Made by a program: the position numbers and the translations under genes. This document shows positions 8,951-19,615 of a DNA stretch of 64,000 nucleotides, piece after piece. Every line of letters starts with the position of its first letter. Within the stretch, counting starts at the first letter, position 1. The notes under the pieces were generated by a model that was not told the DNA's origin, ran no database searches, and was given only the letters and a program-made list of their open reading frames with translations. The stretch is from Haemophilus sp. CCUG 60358 (GTDB taxonomy: Bacteria; Pseudomonadota; Gammaproteobacteria; Enterobacterales; Pasteurellaceae): assembly GCF_001679485.1 (NCBI RefSeq), contig NZ_LZOZ01000019.1, positions 152,581-216,580 on the forward strand, in the 5' to 3' direction.

Positions 8951-9877
8951 ATGAGCCAAAAAATCTGGGTAACTGGCGATGCGGTTGTCGATCTTATTCC
9001 TGACGGTGAAAATCATTATTTACGTTGTGCCGGTGGCGCCCCTGCAAATGTGGCTGTTGGCGTAGCACGTTTAGGTAGTCCAAGTGCCTTTATTGGTCGC
9101 GTAGGTAACGATCCCCTTGGCCAATTTATGCAAGACACCTTAAATGCGGAAAATGTGAATACACAACATATGATTTTAGATCCGCAACATCGCACCTCTA
9201 CGGTTGTAGTTGGCTTAGATAATGGCGAACGTAGTTTTACCTTTATGGTAAACCCAAGTGCGGATCAGTTCTTACAAGCCAGTGATTTACCGCCTTTCCA
9301 ACAAGGTGAATGGCTACATTGCTGCTCTATTGCGCTGATTAATAATCCATCTCGCGAAGCCACTTTTGAAGCAATTCGTCGTATTAAAGCTGCTGGTGGT
9401 TTCTTCTCTTTCGATCCAAATCTACGTGAATCACTTTGGTCAAGCTTAGAAGAAATGAAAACCGTGGTCATGGAAGCCGTTGCATTGGCTGACGTATTGA
9501 AATTCTCTGAAGAAGAATTAACGCTTTTAACCAATACTGACAGCCTTGAAAAAGCCTTTGAAAAAGTGACCGCACTTTATCCTGAAAAATTGATTATCGT
9601 GACTTTAGGTAAAGATGGTGCACTCTATCACTTAGAAGGTAAGAAAGATGTGATTTCTGGAAAACCCTTACAGCCTGTTGATACAACGGGTGCTGGCGAT
9701 GCCTTCGTTGGTGGTCTGCTTGCAGGTCTTTCACAGCATCCAAACTGGAAGGAAAATGATGTGCTTGTGCAAATTATCCGTCAAGCCAATGCTTGTGGTG
9801 CCCTTGCTACAACAGCAAAAGGGGCGATGTCTGCGCTACCCAATAAAGCACAATTAGCAGCGTTCCTAGCCAACTAA
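8951..9877 (+). CDS. scrK: Fructokinase, PfkB/ribokinase family (sucrose operon)
   Basis: A 308-residue PfkB-family sugar kinase. The N-terminal glycine-rich sugar-binding segment (AGGAPANVAVGVARLG) and the C-terminal PfkB signature with catalytic aspartate (VDTTGAGDAFVGGLLAG) are both present. Position directly before a GH32 sucrose hydrolase identifies the likely substrate as fructose released from sucrose or sucrose-6-phosphate. Start ATG 8951 has AAGGAAAATAAT. A stem-loop lies between this gene and scrB. Confidence 0.92.
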   Translation: MSQKIWVTGDAVVDLIPDGENHYLRCAGGAPANVAVGVARLGSPSAFIGRVGNDPLGQFMQDTLNAENVNTQHMILDPQHRTSTVVVGLDNGERSFTFMVNPSADQFLQASDLPPFQQGEWLHCCSIALINNPSREATFEAIRRIKAAGGFFSFDPNLRESLWSSLEEMKTVVMEAVALADVLKFSEEELTLLTNTDSLEKAFEKVTALYPEKLIIVTLGKDGALYHLEGKKDVISGKPLQPVDTTGAGDAFVGGLLAGLSQHPNWKENDVLVQIIRQANACGALATTAKGAMSALPNKAQLAAFLAN

Positions 9878-9882
9878 GGATT

Positions 9883-9906
9883 AAAGGTGCAAATTATTGC
9901 ACCTTT
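9883..9906 (+). other. Intercistronic stem-loop between scrK and scrB
   Basis: AAAGGTGCAA (9883-9892) and TTGCACCTTT (9897-9906) form a perfect 10-bp stem with a four-base loop. No T-run follows, so it is more likely an mRNA-stabilising or partial-attenuation element, or a protein operator, than a full terminator. Confidence 0.6.
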
Positions 9907-9939
9907 GATACCCGATCACATTAACGAGGCACGATCACG

Positions 9940-11394
9940 ATGATTATTTTCAATAATGGCAAATACAAAAGCATCCTAGCAGCAGAGAAAGGCGAACTCG
10001 CAGAAATTGCTGAAACCGTGCAAAAAGACAAAGATTTTCGACCGCACCTTCATATTGCCCCACCAACAGGCTTAATGAATGATCCGAATGGTTTGATCTT
10101 TGATGGTGAAAAGTATCATCTGTTCTACCAATGGTTTCCATTCGATGCAATTCACGGGATGAAACATTGGAAGCATTTAATCACGAAAGATTTCCAACAT
10201 TATCAATCAGCAGATGATCTGGTTCCTTGCGAGCTTTTTGAGTCTCACGGCTGTTATTCTGGTGGCGCTTTGAAAGTTGGTGACAAATTGGCCATGTTCT
10301 ATACCGGCAATACTCGTCGACCAAGTGATAATCAACGCGTACCTTATCAAAATTTAGCAATTTTCAATCTTAATGGGAAATTGCTTAGCAAACGTCCGTT
10401 AATTGAAAATGCACCTGAAGGTTATACGGAGCATGTTCGCGACCCGAAACCGTATTTTACTGAAGACGGAAAAATCCGTTTTATCTGTGGTGCACAGCGA
10501 GAAAACCTCACAGGAACAGCCATTATTTTTGAAATGGACAATCTTGAAGATACGCCTCGTTTATTAGGCGAGCTTTCCTTACCCGCTTTTGATAATAAAA
10601 ACGTGTTTATGTGGGAATGCCCTGACCTATTGAAGCTCGGTGATAAAGATGTGTTTATTTGGTCGCCACAAGGTAAAGATCGGGAAGCACATCAATTCCA
10701 AAATAATTATCATGCGACTTATGCTGTGGGTAAATTAACGGATTTAACCTTTGAAGCAGAATATATCGGCGAATTAGATCAGGGTTTTGATTTCTACGCA
10801 CCACAAACGTTTGGCGGCTTAGATAATCAAACTTGTGCTGTGCTTTTCGGTTGGATTGGTTTGCCAGATTTAACTTACCCAACAGATAAATTTAAATGGC
10901 ATTCTGCTTTAACCTTGCCAAGAGAATTGCGCTTAGAAGGCACAAAAATTTATCAACGTCCGATTGCTAAAATAGACGAAAATCTGACCGCACTTTCAGC
11001 GCTTCATTTCGATGAGAAAGCGGATATTGCCAATTTAGATCGTGCGTATCTTAAATTTGAGGTAAATAACCAAGCCTTTGACTTAACCTTCTTCCAAAAT
11101 GAAAAAGGACAATCACTGCATCTATCTTACGAAAATGGTTTGATTTGCTTAGATCGCAGTCAAAGCGAACAAACCGAATTAATGGAGAAATTCGATACGA
11201 AACGTTTCTGCGAAATTGAAAATTTGCAGACCGTTGAAATCTTCTTTGATCGCTCAATTATTGAAATTTTCTTGAATCACGGTGAAAAAGTCATGACATC
11301 AAGATTTTTCATTGAGAACAGAGAGAATACAATAACCAGCAATCGCCCGTTAGATTTAATGATCGGTTATTTACCGGCTATTCAATATATTTAA
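9940..11394 (+). CDS. scrB: Sucrose-6-phosphate hydrolase / invertase, GH32
   Basis: A 484-residue glycoside hydrolase family 32 enzyme hydrolysing sucrose or sucrose-6-phosphate. The catalytic nucleophile lies in LMNDPNGLIFDG, the transition-state aspartate in VRDPKPYF and the acid/base glutamate in MWECPDLL. A C-terminal beta-sandwich follows (about residue 350 onward). No signal peptide is seen, so it acts in the cytoplasm. It is probably co-transcribed with scrK and the phosphatase-like gene nine bases downstream. No sucrose PTS permease (scrA) or regulator (scrR) lies in the window. Confidence 0.93.
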   Translation: MIIFNNGKYKSILAAEKGELAEIAETVQKDKDFRPHLHIAPPTGLMNDPNGLIFDGEKYHLFYQWFPFDAIHGMKHWKHLITKDFQHYQSADDLVPCELFESHGCYSGGALKVGDKLAMFYTGNTRRPSDNQRVPYQNLAIFNLNGKLLSKRPLIENAPEGYTEHVRDPKPYFTEDGKIRFICGAQRENLTGTAIIFEMDNLEDTPRLLGELSLPAFDNKNVFMWECPDLLKLGDKDVFIWSPQGKDREAHQFQNNYHATYAVGKLTDLTFEAEYIGELDQGFDFYAPQTFGGLDNQTCAVLFGWIGLPDLTYPTDKFKWHSALTLPRELRLEGTKIYQRPIAKIDENLTALSALHFDEKADIANLDRAYLKFEVNNQAFDLTFFQNEKGQSLHLSYENGLICLDRSQSEQTELMEKFDTKRFCEIENLQTVEIFFDRSIIEIFLNHGEKVMTSRFFIENRENTITSNRPLDLMIGYLPAIQYI

Positions 11395-11403
11395 AAGGTT
11401 TTT

Positions 11404-12021
11404 ATGAAACAAACTCATTTCAATTTATACAAGATGAGCAAAAATGTCCTTTTTGCTTTAACGGCTTTTTCATTAGTCGCCTGTACGACAACACCAAGTG
11501 AACCGCAAAAAAATACAGAACATTGGGCAACGCTAATCAGCGAACAGGAAAATTTATATCAGATTGATAATAAATTTTACCGTAGTGAGCAATTAGAGCC
11601 GCAATCTGAAACATTATTAAATAAGTTGAATATTCACACGATTGTGAATTTACGCTTTTTTGACCGTAATGATGATAAACAAGCATTTGGCCATACTAAG
11701 ATCAATTTGATTAATACCCCATTACTAACTTGGTCGATCAGTCCCGATGAAGTGGCTGATATTCTGTGGCAAATCAAACAACATCAAAAAAACGGTGCGG
11801 TTTTAGTGCATTGTTATCATGGCGCTGACAGGACTGGCTTAATTGTTGCAAGCTACCGTGTGATTTATCAAAATTGGGATCTCAATGAAGCCAAACGTGA
11901 AATGCAACAAGGCCCTTACGGCTATCATTCTGTTTGGAAAAATATTGATAATTTCTTCACGCAAGAAAATATGGCTAAGATCAAAGCTGAATTAGATAAA
12001 CGTTCTAACGCAACAAAATAA
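11404..12021 (+). CDS. Dual-specificity/tyrosine phosphatase-like lipoprotein
   Basis: A 205-residue protein with a probable lipoprotein signal (LFALTAFSLVAC, lipobox LVAC, cysteine about residue 27) and a cysteine-phosphatase domain. The P-loop is HCYHGADRTG, matching the HCX5R(S/T) signature, and an upstream aspartate in SPDEVAD could serve as general acid. The segment YRSEQLEPQS is typical of this DSP-like group. It sits nine bases after scrB and so is probably in the sucrose operon. Substrate unknown: a phosphoprotein, phosphoinositide-like or sugar phosphate outside the cytoplasm is possible, but nothing in the sequence decides. Confidence 0.82.
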   Translation: MKQTHFNLYKMSKNVLFALTAFSLVACTTTPSEPQKNTEHWATLISEQENLYQIDNKFYRSEQLEPQSETLLNKLNIHTIVNLRFFDRNDDKQAFGHTKINLINTPLLTWSISPDEVADILWQIKQHQKNGAVLVHCYHGADRTGLIVASYRVIYQNWDLNEAKREMQQGPYGYHSVWKNIDNFFTQENMAKIKAELDKRSNATK

Positions 12022-12026
12022 AACAT

Positions 12027-12058
12027 GAAAGTGCGGTTAAAATTAACCGCACTTTTAT
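12027..12058 (+). terminator. Terminator after the phosphatase-like gene
   Basis: AAAGTGCGGTTAA (12028-12040) pairs with TTAACCGCACTTT (12043-12055), followed by TATTT. It is an extended inverted uptake-signal pair and may be bidirectional. Confidence 0.75.
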
Positions 12059-12086
12059 TTCCAACTATGTTCTTTTATTAAAATTA

Positions 12087-13265
12087 ATGACTATGTTTGT
12101 TCAACAACAAAACGCAACGCCATCCAATATTGTGGCGTTCAATTTTCTATTGATTGCCTTTTTAACGGGGATTGCATCTGCATTTCAAACGCCGACCTTG
12201 AGTTTATATCTCTCTCAAGAGATTCAAGTTTCACCTTTTTTTGTGGGTTTGTTCTATTCAGTCAATGCCATTATTGGCATTATCTTGAGCCAAATTCTCG
12301 CAAAATATTCTGATAAGCAAGATGACCGTCGCAAAGTGATGATTGTTTGCTGTTTAATTGCTGTGCTTGGCTGTCTGATTTTTGCTTATAGCCGAAATTA
12401 TTATGTGTTAATTATTATCGGCACAACGCTATTAGGGCTAGGTTCATCCGCTAATCCGCAATCTTTTGCTTTAGCGCGAGAATATGCTGAAAGTAGTCAT
12501 CGTGAAGCGGTGATGTTCACCACAATTATGCGAACTCAAATCTCATTGGCTTGGATTGTTGGGCCACCACTTTCCTTTTTCATTGCCTTAAACTGGGGCT
12601 TTGATTACATGTATTTGGTGGCAGGTTCTGCCTTTTTACTGTGTGCAGGCGTCAGCAAATTATTGCCGAAAATTCCTCGTCAAAGTGCGGTTAAAAATCA
12701 AGAGGTTTTAGACAATACGCCACCAAGAAAAAGTGTGATTTACTTGTTCATCGCTAATCTATTGCTTTGGACCTGTAACAGCATGTATCTCATTAATATG
12801 CCATTATTTGTGATTAATGAATTACATTTAGACAAAGAACTGGCAGGAACATTAATGGGGACGGCTGCAGGCTTGGAAATTCCTGTGATGATTTTGGCGG
12901 GCTATCTCACCAAATATTTCAGTAAAAAGCGCTTGATGATGATTGCTTTAGTTTCAGGTCTCGCCTTCTATTCAAGTTTATTATTCGCTGAGCAAACTTG
13001 GCAGCTTATCGGATTGCAAATGCTTAATGCGATTTTTATTGGTATTACCGCTACGATTGGGATGGTGTATTTCCAAGATTTAATGCCGACTAAAATGGGC
13101 ACTGCCACCACCTTATTTAGTAATGCAGCAAAAAGTAGTTGGATTATCGGAGGACCTATTGCGGGTATTATTGCGGAAATTTGGCATTACAACTCTGTTT
13201 TTTATGTCGCTGTGGCACTAATTTTTATCAGCGTAGGCTGTATGTGGAAAGTCAAATCGGTTTGA
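12087..13265 (+). CDS. MFS sugar efflux transporter (SetA/SotB-like)
   Basis: A 392-residue major facilitator with about twelve hydrophobic segments and a central basic loop around residues 200-215. The N-terminal pattern (FQTPTLSLYLSQEIQVSPFF) and the loop motif DKQDDRRKV between helices 2 and 3 resemble the sugar efflux transporter (Set) family, which exports lactose, glucose and analogues. It follows the sucrose genes, so a role in sucrose or hexose movement is plausible. The intervening terminator indicates partly separate transcription. A second in-frame ATG lies at 12093; ribosome-site strength does not separate the two. Confidence 0.85.
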   Translation: MTMFVQQQNATPSNIVAFNFLLIAFLTGIASAFQTPTLSLYLSQEIQVSPFFVGLFYSVNAIIGIILSQILAKYSDKQDDRRKVMIVCCLIAVLGCLIFAYSRNYYVLIIIGTTLLGLGSSANPQSFALAREYAESSHREAVMFTTIMRTQISLAWIVGPPLSFFIALNWGFDYMYLVAGSAFLLCAGVSKLLPKIPRQSAVKNQEVLDNTPPRKSVIYLFIANLLLWTCNSMYLINMPLFVINELHLDKELAGTLMGTAAGLEIPVMILAGYLTKYFSKKRLMMIALVSGLAFYSSLLFAEQTWQLIGLQMLNAIFIGITATIGMVYFQDLMPTKMGTATTLFSNAAKSSWIIGGPIAGIIAEIWHYNSVFYVAVALIFISVGCMWKVKSV

Positions 13266-13274
13266 TTAAAATAA

Positions 13275-13305
13275 AAAAGAGCGGTCAATTTTGATCGCTC
13301 TTTTG
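13275..13305. terminator. Bidirectional terminator between the MFS gene and pgi
   Basis: AAAAGAGCGGTCA and TGATCGCTCTTTT form a stem with one mismatch flanked by A-runs on one side and T-runs on the other. It serves convergent genes. It looks like a degenerate uptake-signal pair. Confidence 0.75.
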
Positions 13306-13317
13306 CTTTCTATTATC

Positions 13318-14979
<1,662 letters not shown>

Positions 14980-15023
14980 TTAAAAATTGAATTCTTTACA
15001 TTTTTGCTTTCTTACAAAAACAA

Positions 15024-16106
15024 TTAATCGACATATTCTGTTATAACACGAGGCGTTAATTTTGTAATCAGTTCATAGCTTAAAATACCACTGTATTTAG
15101 CTACCGTTTCAATTGGTAATTCCTTACCCCATAAAATTACTTCATCACCGACTTTATCTTGGCTATCTGCGCCTAAATCTACCGTCAACATATCCATTGA
15201 AACTCGACCAACAATAGGAACAATACGACCATTTAGATAAACTGGCGTACCCTCCGGCACATCACGCGGATATCCATCACCATAACCAATGGCAACCACG
15301 CCAATTTTAGTATCTTTCGGACTCGTCCAAATACCGCCATAGCCAACAGGCTCCCCTTTTTTATGATCACGTACAGCAAGCAAAGATGACGTTAAATTCA
15401 TCACGGGAGTTAAACCAAATTCAGCACCGACAGTATCTGTTGGTGAAATGCCGTACATAATAATCCCTGGGCGAATACAATCTAAATGGGCTTCTGGCCA
15501 GAATAAAATCCCGCCTGATGCGGCAATGGTTCGCTCTCCCTCTTTATTTTTTGTGGCTTGAAGAAAACGATCTAACTGAACTTGAGTGTAATCTGAATCT
15601 AACTCATCAGCACGGCTAAAATGACTCACAAAACCTAAGTGCGGTTGAATTTGAGGAAGTTTTTTCAGCTCTTGATAAAAATAATCCACTTCATCAAGCG
15701 ACACACCTAAACGGTGCATACCAGTATCAATTTTTAACCAGACTTTAATTGGACTTGGTACTACAGCTCGTTTTAATGCTTCAAGCTGTTCGCGGTTATG
15801 TACCACCGTCTCAATATTATTTACTGCAATAATAGGCAGATCTTTTTCATCGAAAAAGCCTTCTAGCAATAAGATCGGTTTAATAATACCGTTGGAGCGT
15901 AAAGATAACGCCTCTTCCAAACGTGCTACAGCAAAACAATCCACCATGCTTTCTAAAGCGGATGAGACAAACACCACACCGTGACCATATGCGTTTGCTT
16001 TTACCACGGCAATAATTTTGCTGTGTGGTGCTTTTTCTTTAATAACTTGTAAATTATGTTTTAGGGCAAGCGAACTGATTTTCGCTGTTGCCGGTTTTAC
16101 GTTCAT
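15024..16106 (-). CDS. alr: Alanine racemase
   Basis: A 360-residue PLP-dependent racemase making D-alanine for peptidoglycan. The PLP lysine lies in AVVKANAYGHG (around residue 35), and the C-terminal catalytic tyrosine region is seen in GYGDGYPRDVPEGTPV and GRVSMDMLTVD. It lies 23 bases downstream of dnaB in the same direction, so the two probably share a transcript. Confidence 0.96.
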   Translation of the reverse strand: MNVKPATAKISSLALKHNLQVIKEKAPHSKIIAVVKANAYGHGVVFVSSALESMVDCFAVARLEEALSLRSNGIIKPILLLEGFFDEKDLPIIAVNNIETVVHNREQLEALKRAVVPSPIKVWLKIDTGMHRLGVSLDEVDYFYQELKKLPQIQPHLGFVSHFSRADELDSDYTQVQLDRFLQATKNKEGERTIAASGGILFWPEAHLDCIRPGIIMYGISPTDTVGAEFGLTPVMNLTSSLLAVRDHKKGEPVGYGGIWTSPKDTKIGVVAIGYGDGYPRDVPEGTPVYLNGRIVPIVGRVSMDMLTVDLGADSQDKVGDEVILWGKELPIETVAKYSGILSYELITKLTPRVITEYVD

Positions 16107-16129
16107 TTTTCTAATCCGTTATCTCTTGC

Positions 16130-17536
16130 CTAATAATCATCTCTGTATTCACGCTGTTCGGCAAGGTTATCAAAGCGTGAGAATTGACCGTTAAATGCTA
16201 AACGTACACGACCAATCGGACCGTTACGTTGTTTACCAATAATGATTTCAGCAACCCCTTTATCTTCAGAATTATCGTTATATACTTCGTCACGATAAAT
16301 AAACATAATCAAGTCAGCATCCTGCTCAATAGAGCCTGATTCACGCAAGTCCGAGTTTACTGGGCGTTTATCTGCACGTTGCTCCAAAGTACGGTTAAGC
16401 TGGGAAAGAGCTACAACGGGGACTTCTAATTCTTTCGCTAATGCTTTTAACGAACGGGAAATCTCAGCAATCTCTAAGGTTCGGTTGTCTGAGAATGCCG
16501 GTGCACGCATTAACTGAAGGTAATCCACCATAATCATGCTCAAACCATTGTTTTCGCGGTACACACGACGTGCTCGAGAGCGCAATTCTGTTGGAGTTAA
16601 ACCTGATGAATCATCAATATAAAGATTATTTTTTTGTTTAAACATCCCAAACACGCTGGCAATTTTGCTCCATTCCGTTTCATCCAAATTTTGACCAGTA
16701 CGAATTTTGGTTTGGTCCACGCGAGCAAGAGAGGCAATCATACGCATCATGATTTGTTCCGCAGGCATCTCTAAACTGAATACCAACACAGGCTTATCAC
16801 TTGCCATGGCGGCATTTTCACAAAGGTTCATAGCAAACGTGGTTTTACCCATAGAAGGACGTGCAGCAACAATGATGAGGTCTGAAGGTTGTAGCCCTGC
16901 TGTTTTCTTATCTAAGTCAACAAAGCCCGTTGTGACCCCTGTCACACCGCTATGATTTTCAAGCTTACTTAAGGTATCAATTCGAGCAATGGTACTTTCC
17001 AACACGCTGATCACATTTTGTGGCCCTTCAGTTGAAGAACTGCGTTTTTCAGCAATAGCGAACACTTCTCTCTCGGCTTCATCCAACACCATTTTGATGT
17101 CTTTGCCTTTCGGAGAATAGCTATTTTCTGCGATACGATTTCCCACAGCAATAAGCTCACGCAAAATCGCTTTTTCACGCACGATTTCAGCATAAGCCAA
17201 AATATTAATGGCATTTGGCGTATTATTAGAAAGATCCGCTAAATAAGCAAAACCGCCTACAGAATCACTAATACCTTTCGCTTTAAGGGCTTGATCAAGG
17301 GTGATTAAATCAATCGGTGTTTGGTTACGCATTAATTCTTCCATGGTTTGGAAGATTGCTTTATGTGCAAAAGTATAAAAATCCTCAGCAATTACTCTTT
17401 CAGCAATACCATCCCAATGTTGATTACTCAACATAATGCCACCAAGTACAGCTTGTTCGGCTTCAGTGGAATGAGGCGGGATGCTAACTTGTTCAGTTTT
17501 CTGATCTGGAGATTGGATTTGTCTTTGTGAGGCCAT
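16130..17536 (-). CDS. dnaB: Replicative DNA helicase
   Basis: A 468-residue hexameric DnaB helicase. The N-terminal primase-interacting domain (PPHSTEAEQAVLGGIMLS) is followed by the RecA-like domain with Walker A AARPSMGKTTFAMN (about residue 220) and the DnaB-type MVDYLQLM and RESGSIEQDADLI motifs. It acts at the replication fork. dnaB-alr order matches other Haemophilus genomes. Confidence 0.97.
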   Translation of the reverse strand: MASQRQIQSPDQKTEQVSIPPHSTEAEQAVLGGIMLSNQHWDGIAERVIAEDFYTFAHKAIFQTMEELMRNQTPIDLITLDQALKAKGISDSVGGFAYLADLSNNTPNAINILAYAEIVREKAILRELIAVGNRIAENSYSPKGKDIKMVLDEAEREVFAIAEKRSSSTEGPQNVISVLESTIARIDTLSKLENHSGVTGVTTGFVDLDKKTAGLQPSDLIIVAARPSMGKTTFAMNLCENAAMASDKPVLVFSLEMPAEQIMMRMIASLARVDQTKIRTGQNLDETEWSKIASVFGMFKQKNNLYIDDSSGLTPTELRSRARRVYRENNGLSMIMVDYLQLMRAPAFSDNRTLEIAEISRSLKALAKELEVPVVALSQLNRTLEQRADKRPVNSDLRESGSIEQDADLIMFIYRDEVYNDNSEDKGVAEIIIGKQRNGPIGRVRLAFNGQFSRFDNLAEQREYRDDY

Positions 17537-17633
17537 AAGGATTTCAATTTAAACTAAAAACTATGCTTATGATACCGCAAATACGAGGTGGTTTTAAGAA
17601 AAAAGTGCGGTCAATATTTTCAATATTTTAGAT

Positions 17634-17664
17634 ATAAAAAAACGGTGGAAAAATCCACCGCTCT
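17634..17664 (-). terminator. pyk terminator
   Basis: CGGTGGA (17643-17649) and TCCACCG (17654-17660) form a stem; on the minus strand it is followed by a run of seven T. It lies 20 bases past the pyk stop. Confidence 0.8.
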
Positions 17665-17684
17665 TTTTTATTCATGAATGTTGA

Positions 17685-19121
17685 TTATTCAACAGTTAAA
17701 GTACGACAAACGTTAGTTGTACCTTCTGACTCATCACCTTGTGTTAATAAAACAACATCACCAGAAACTAAATAACCTTTTTCTTTTAATAGGTTAATCG
17801 CTGCTTTTGCACCCGCAGAGCTACGAGATTCACCATCAAAATGAACTGGTGTCACGCCGCGATATAATGCACAACGGTTTAATGTTTCTTGAACACGAGA
17901 AAGTGCAAAGATTGGTAAACCTGAACTGATACGCGACATTAATAATGGTGTACGACCAGAGTGGCTTAATGTAATAATTGCTGCAATGCCGCTTAAGTGG
18001 TTTGCTGCATACATTGCAGACATTGCGACAGATTCTTCAATATCTCTGAATTCACGATCTAAACGGTGTTTAGAAATATTGATGCTTGGCATTTTTTCTG
18101 CACCTAAACATACGCGTGCCATTGTTGCCACAGTCTCAGCTGGATATTGCCCTGCTGCAGTTTCTGCTGAAAGCATTACCGCGTCAGTACCATCCAATAC
18201 CGCATTTGCCACATCCATCACTTCTGCACGAGTAGGCATTGGGTTGCTGATCATTGATTCCATCATTTGAGTTGCAGTAATAACCGCACGGTTTAATTGA
18301 CGTGAACGACGAATTAATTTTTTCTGTACGCCAACTAATTCTGGGTCACCAATTTCAACACCTAAGTCACCACGCGCAACCATGATTACATCAGAAGCCA
18401 GGATAATATCATCCATTGCTGCTTCATCAACAACCGTTTCAGCACGTTCAACTTTAGCAACGATTTTCGCGTCTAAACCTGCTTGTTTTGCTAATTCACG
18501 CGCATAGTTTAAATCTGCACTTGAACGAGGGAAAGATACAGCTAAGTAATCTACACCGATACGTGCAGCTGTGATGATATCTGCTTTATCTTTTTCAGTT
18601 AATGCATCTGCAGATAAACCACCGCCTAATTTGTTGATCCCTTTATTGTTTGATAATGGACCACCAACTGTCACTTCAGTAAATACTTTTGCACCATCAG
18701 TAGAAAGGACTTTTAATTGAACACGGCCATCATCTAATAAAAGAATATCGCCAGGAACAACATCTTGTGGAAGAGTTTTATAGTCTAGACCAACAGCTTC
18801 TTGATTACCCTCACCTTTTGGTAATTCCGCATCAAGAATAAATTTATCGCCAACATTTAAGAAAATTTTGCCGTCTTTAAAAGTAGAAACACGAATTTTA
18901 GGACCTTGTAAGTCACCTAAAATTGCCACGGTTTTACCTAATTTTTTCGCGATCGAACGAACACGCTCAGCACGCTCAATATGATCATCTGGTGTACCGT
19001 GAGAAAAGTTCATACGTACAACATTAGCGCCTGCTGCGATAATTTTTTCAAGATTGTTATCGCGGTCTGTAGCTGGACCCATTGTACATACAATCTTCGT
19101 TCTTCTTAATTTTCTAGACAT
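17685..19121 (-). CDS. pykA: Pyruvate kinase II (PykA type)
   Basis: A 478-residue pyruvate kinase converting phosphoenolpyruvate and ADP to pyruvate and ATP. The N-terminal [14 protein letters not shown], the substrate loop with VRMNFSHG, and the active-site [14 protein letters not shown] are present. The C-terminal allosteric domain ends in [10 protein letters not shown]. Length and sequence style match the AMP-activated PykA type. The gene faces away from the tRNA-Val and element, marking the left chromosomal boundary of the insertion. Confidence 0.96.
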   Translation of the reverse strand: MSRKLRRTKIVCTMGPATDRDNNLEKIIAAGANVVRMNFSHGTPDDHIERAERVRSIAKKLGKTVAILGDLQGPKIRVSTFKDGKIFLNVGDKFILDAELPKGEGNQEAVGLDYKTLPQDVVPGDILLLDDGRVQLKVLSTDGAKVFTEVTVGGPLSNNKGINKLGGGLSADALTEKDKADIITAARIGVDYLAVSFPRSSADLNYARELAKQAGLDAKIVAKVERAETVVDEAAMDDIILASDVIMVARGDLGVEIGDPELVGVQKKLIRRSRQLNRAVITATQMMESMISNPMPTRAEVMDVANAVLDGTDAVMLSAETAAGQYPAETVATMARVCLGAEKMPSINISKHRLDREFRDIEESVAMSAMYAANHLSGIAAIITLSHSGRTPLLMSRISSGLPIFALSRVQETLNRCALYRGVTPVHFDGESRSSAGAKAAINLLKEKGYLVSGDVVLLTQGDESEGTTNVCRTLTVE

Positions 19122-19302
19122 TATCTAAACTCCACAAATAGTTACAATTTAAAAAAGCTTTTTTAATTTCGGCTCATCCGAGATAAAAACCGTCGCGCAT
19201 TATACGCTTAAACCACTGCAAAATCAAAACAAGCACTGAGAGTTTTTGCAACAAATTTTGGTTATTTTTTTAGCAGCTAAATTTAACTTAAAACAAATCC
19301 CC

Positions 19303-19331
19303 TTGTTTTCATCGTTAAAACTGTTTATCAT
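19303..19331 (+). promoter_or_regulatory. Promoter of tRNA-Val
   Basis: TTGTTT (19303-19308) and TATCAT (19326-19331) with a 17-base spacer; initiation would fall near 19338, about ten bases before the mature tRNA end. Confidence 0.65.
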
Positions 19332-19347
19332 CTGCCACATCTTTTAC

Positions 19348-19424
19348 GCGACTATAGCTCAGTTGGTTAGAGCACCACCTTGACATGGTGGGGGTCACTG
19401 GTTCGAGTCCAGCTAGTCGCACCA
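19348..19424 (+). tRNA. tRNA-Val(GAC)
   Basis: A complete 77-nt cloverleaf. The acceptor stem GCGACTA pairs with TAGTCGC, followed by discriminator A and encoded CCA. The anticodon arm is CCACC-TTGACAT-GGTGG with anticodon GAC (19382-19384), and the T-arm contains GGTTCGAGTCC. It reads valine codons GUC/GUU. Its 3' end is the integration site of the adjacent element, which has restored the gene. Confidence 0.97.
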
Positions 19425-19425
19425 T
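19402..19425 (+). repeat. attL: tRNA-Val 3' end
   Basis: The 24 bases from TTCGAGTCC through the CCA and next T reappear in slightly altered form at 34837-34859 (TTCGGGTTCAGCTAGT-GCACCAT: two substitutions and one missing C). This is the left boundary of the integrated element; the integrase gene follows immediately. Confidence 0.75.
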
Positions 19426-19439
19426 TTACCCTAAACACA

Positions 19440-19472
19440 GCCCCGTGAAACTACTCGCGGGGTTTTGTTTTT
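19440..19472 (+). terminator. Terminator after tRNA-Val
   Basis: CCCCG (19441-19445) pairs with CGGGG (19458-19462), followed by TTTTGTTTTT. It lies inside the element just right of attL, so the element supplies a terminator for the tRNA it disrupts. Confidence 0.65.
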
Positions 19473-19547
19473 CCTAGTATTTTCAAGGCTTCTCAGCCCT
19501 TTCACTTATCGTCACTAATCGGATTTAATTGTCTTTAACCGCACTTT

Positions 19548-19600
19548 TTAGTAACAAGTTTAGTAACAAGGTGATAAACTTCAAAAAATCTTGTTACTAA
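19548..19600. repeat. Integrase arm-type site candidates, left end
   Basis: TTAGTAACAAG occurs as a tandem pair (19548-19558, 19560-19570, spaced 12 bp) and once inverted (19590-19600). The same tandem pair with identical spacing is at 34764-34786 near the right end. Paired 11-bp motifs at both ends of an integrated element are expected for integrase or excisionase arm sites. The inverted copy overlaps the int leader, which would allow autoregulation. Confidence 0.7.
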
Positions 19601-19615
19601 AACTAAGGAAAAATG

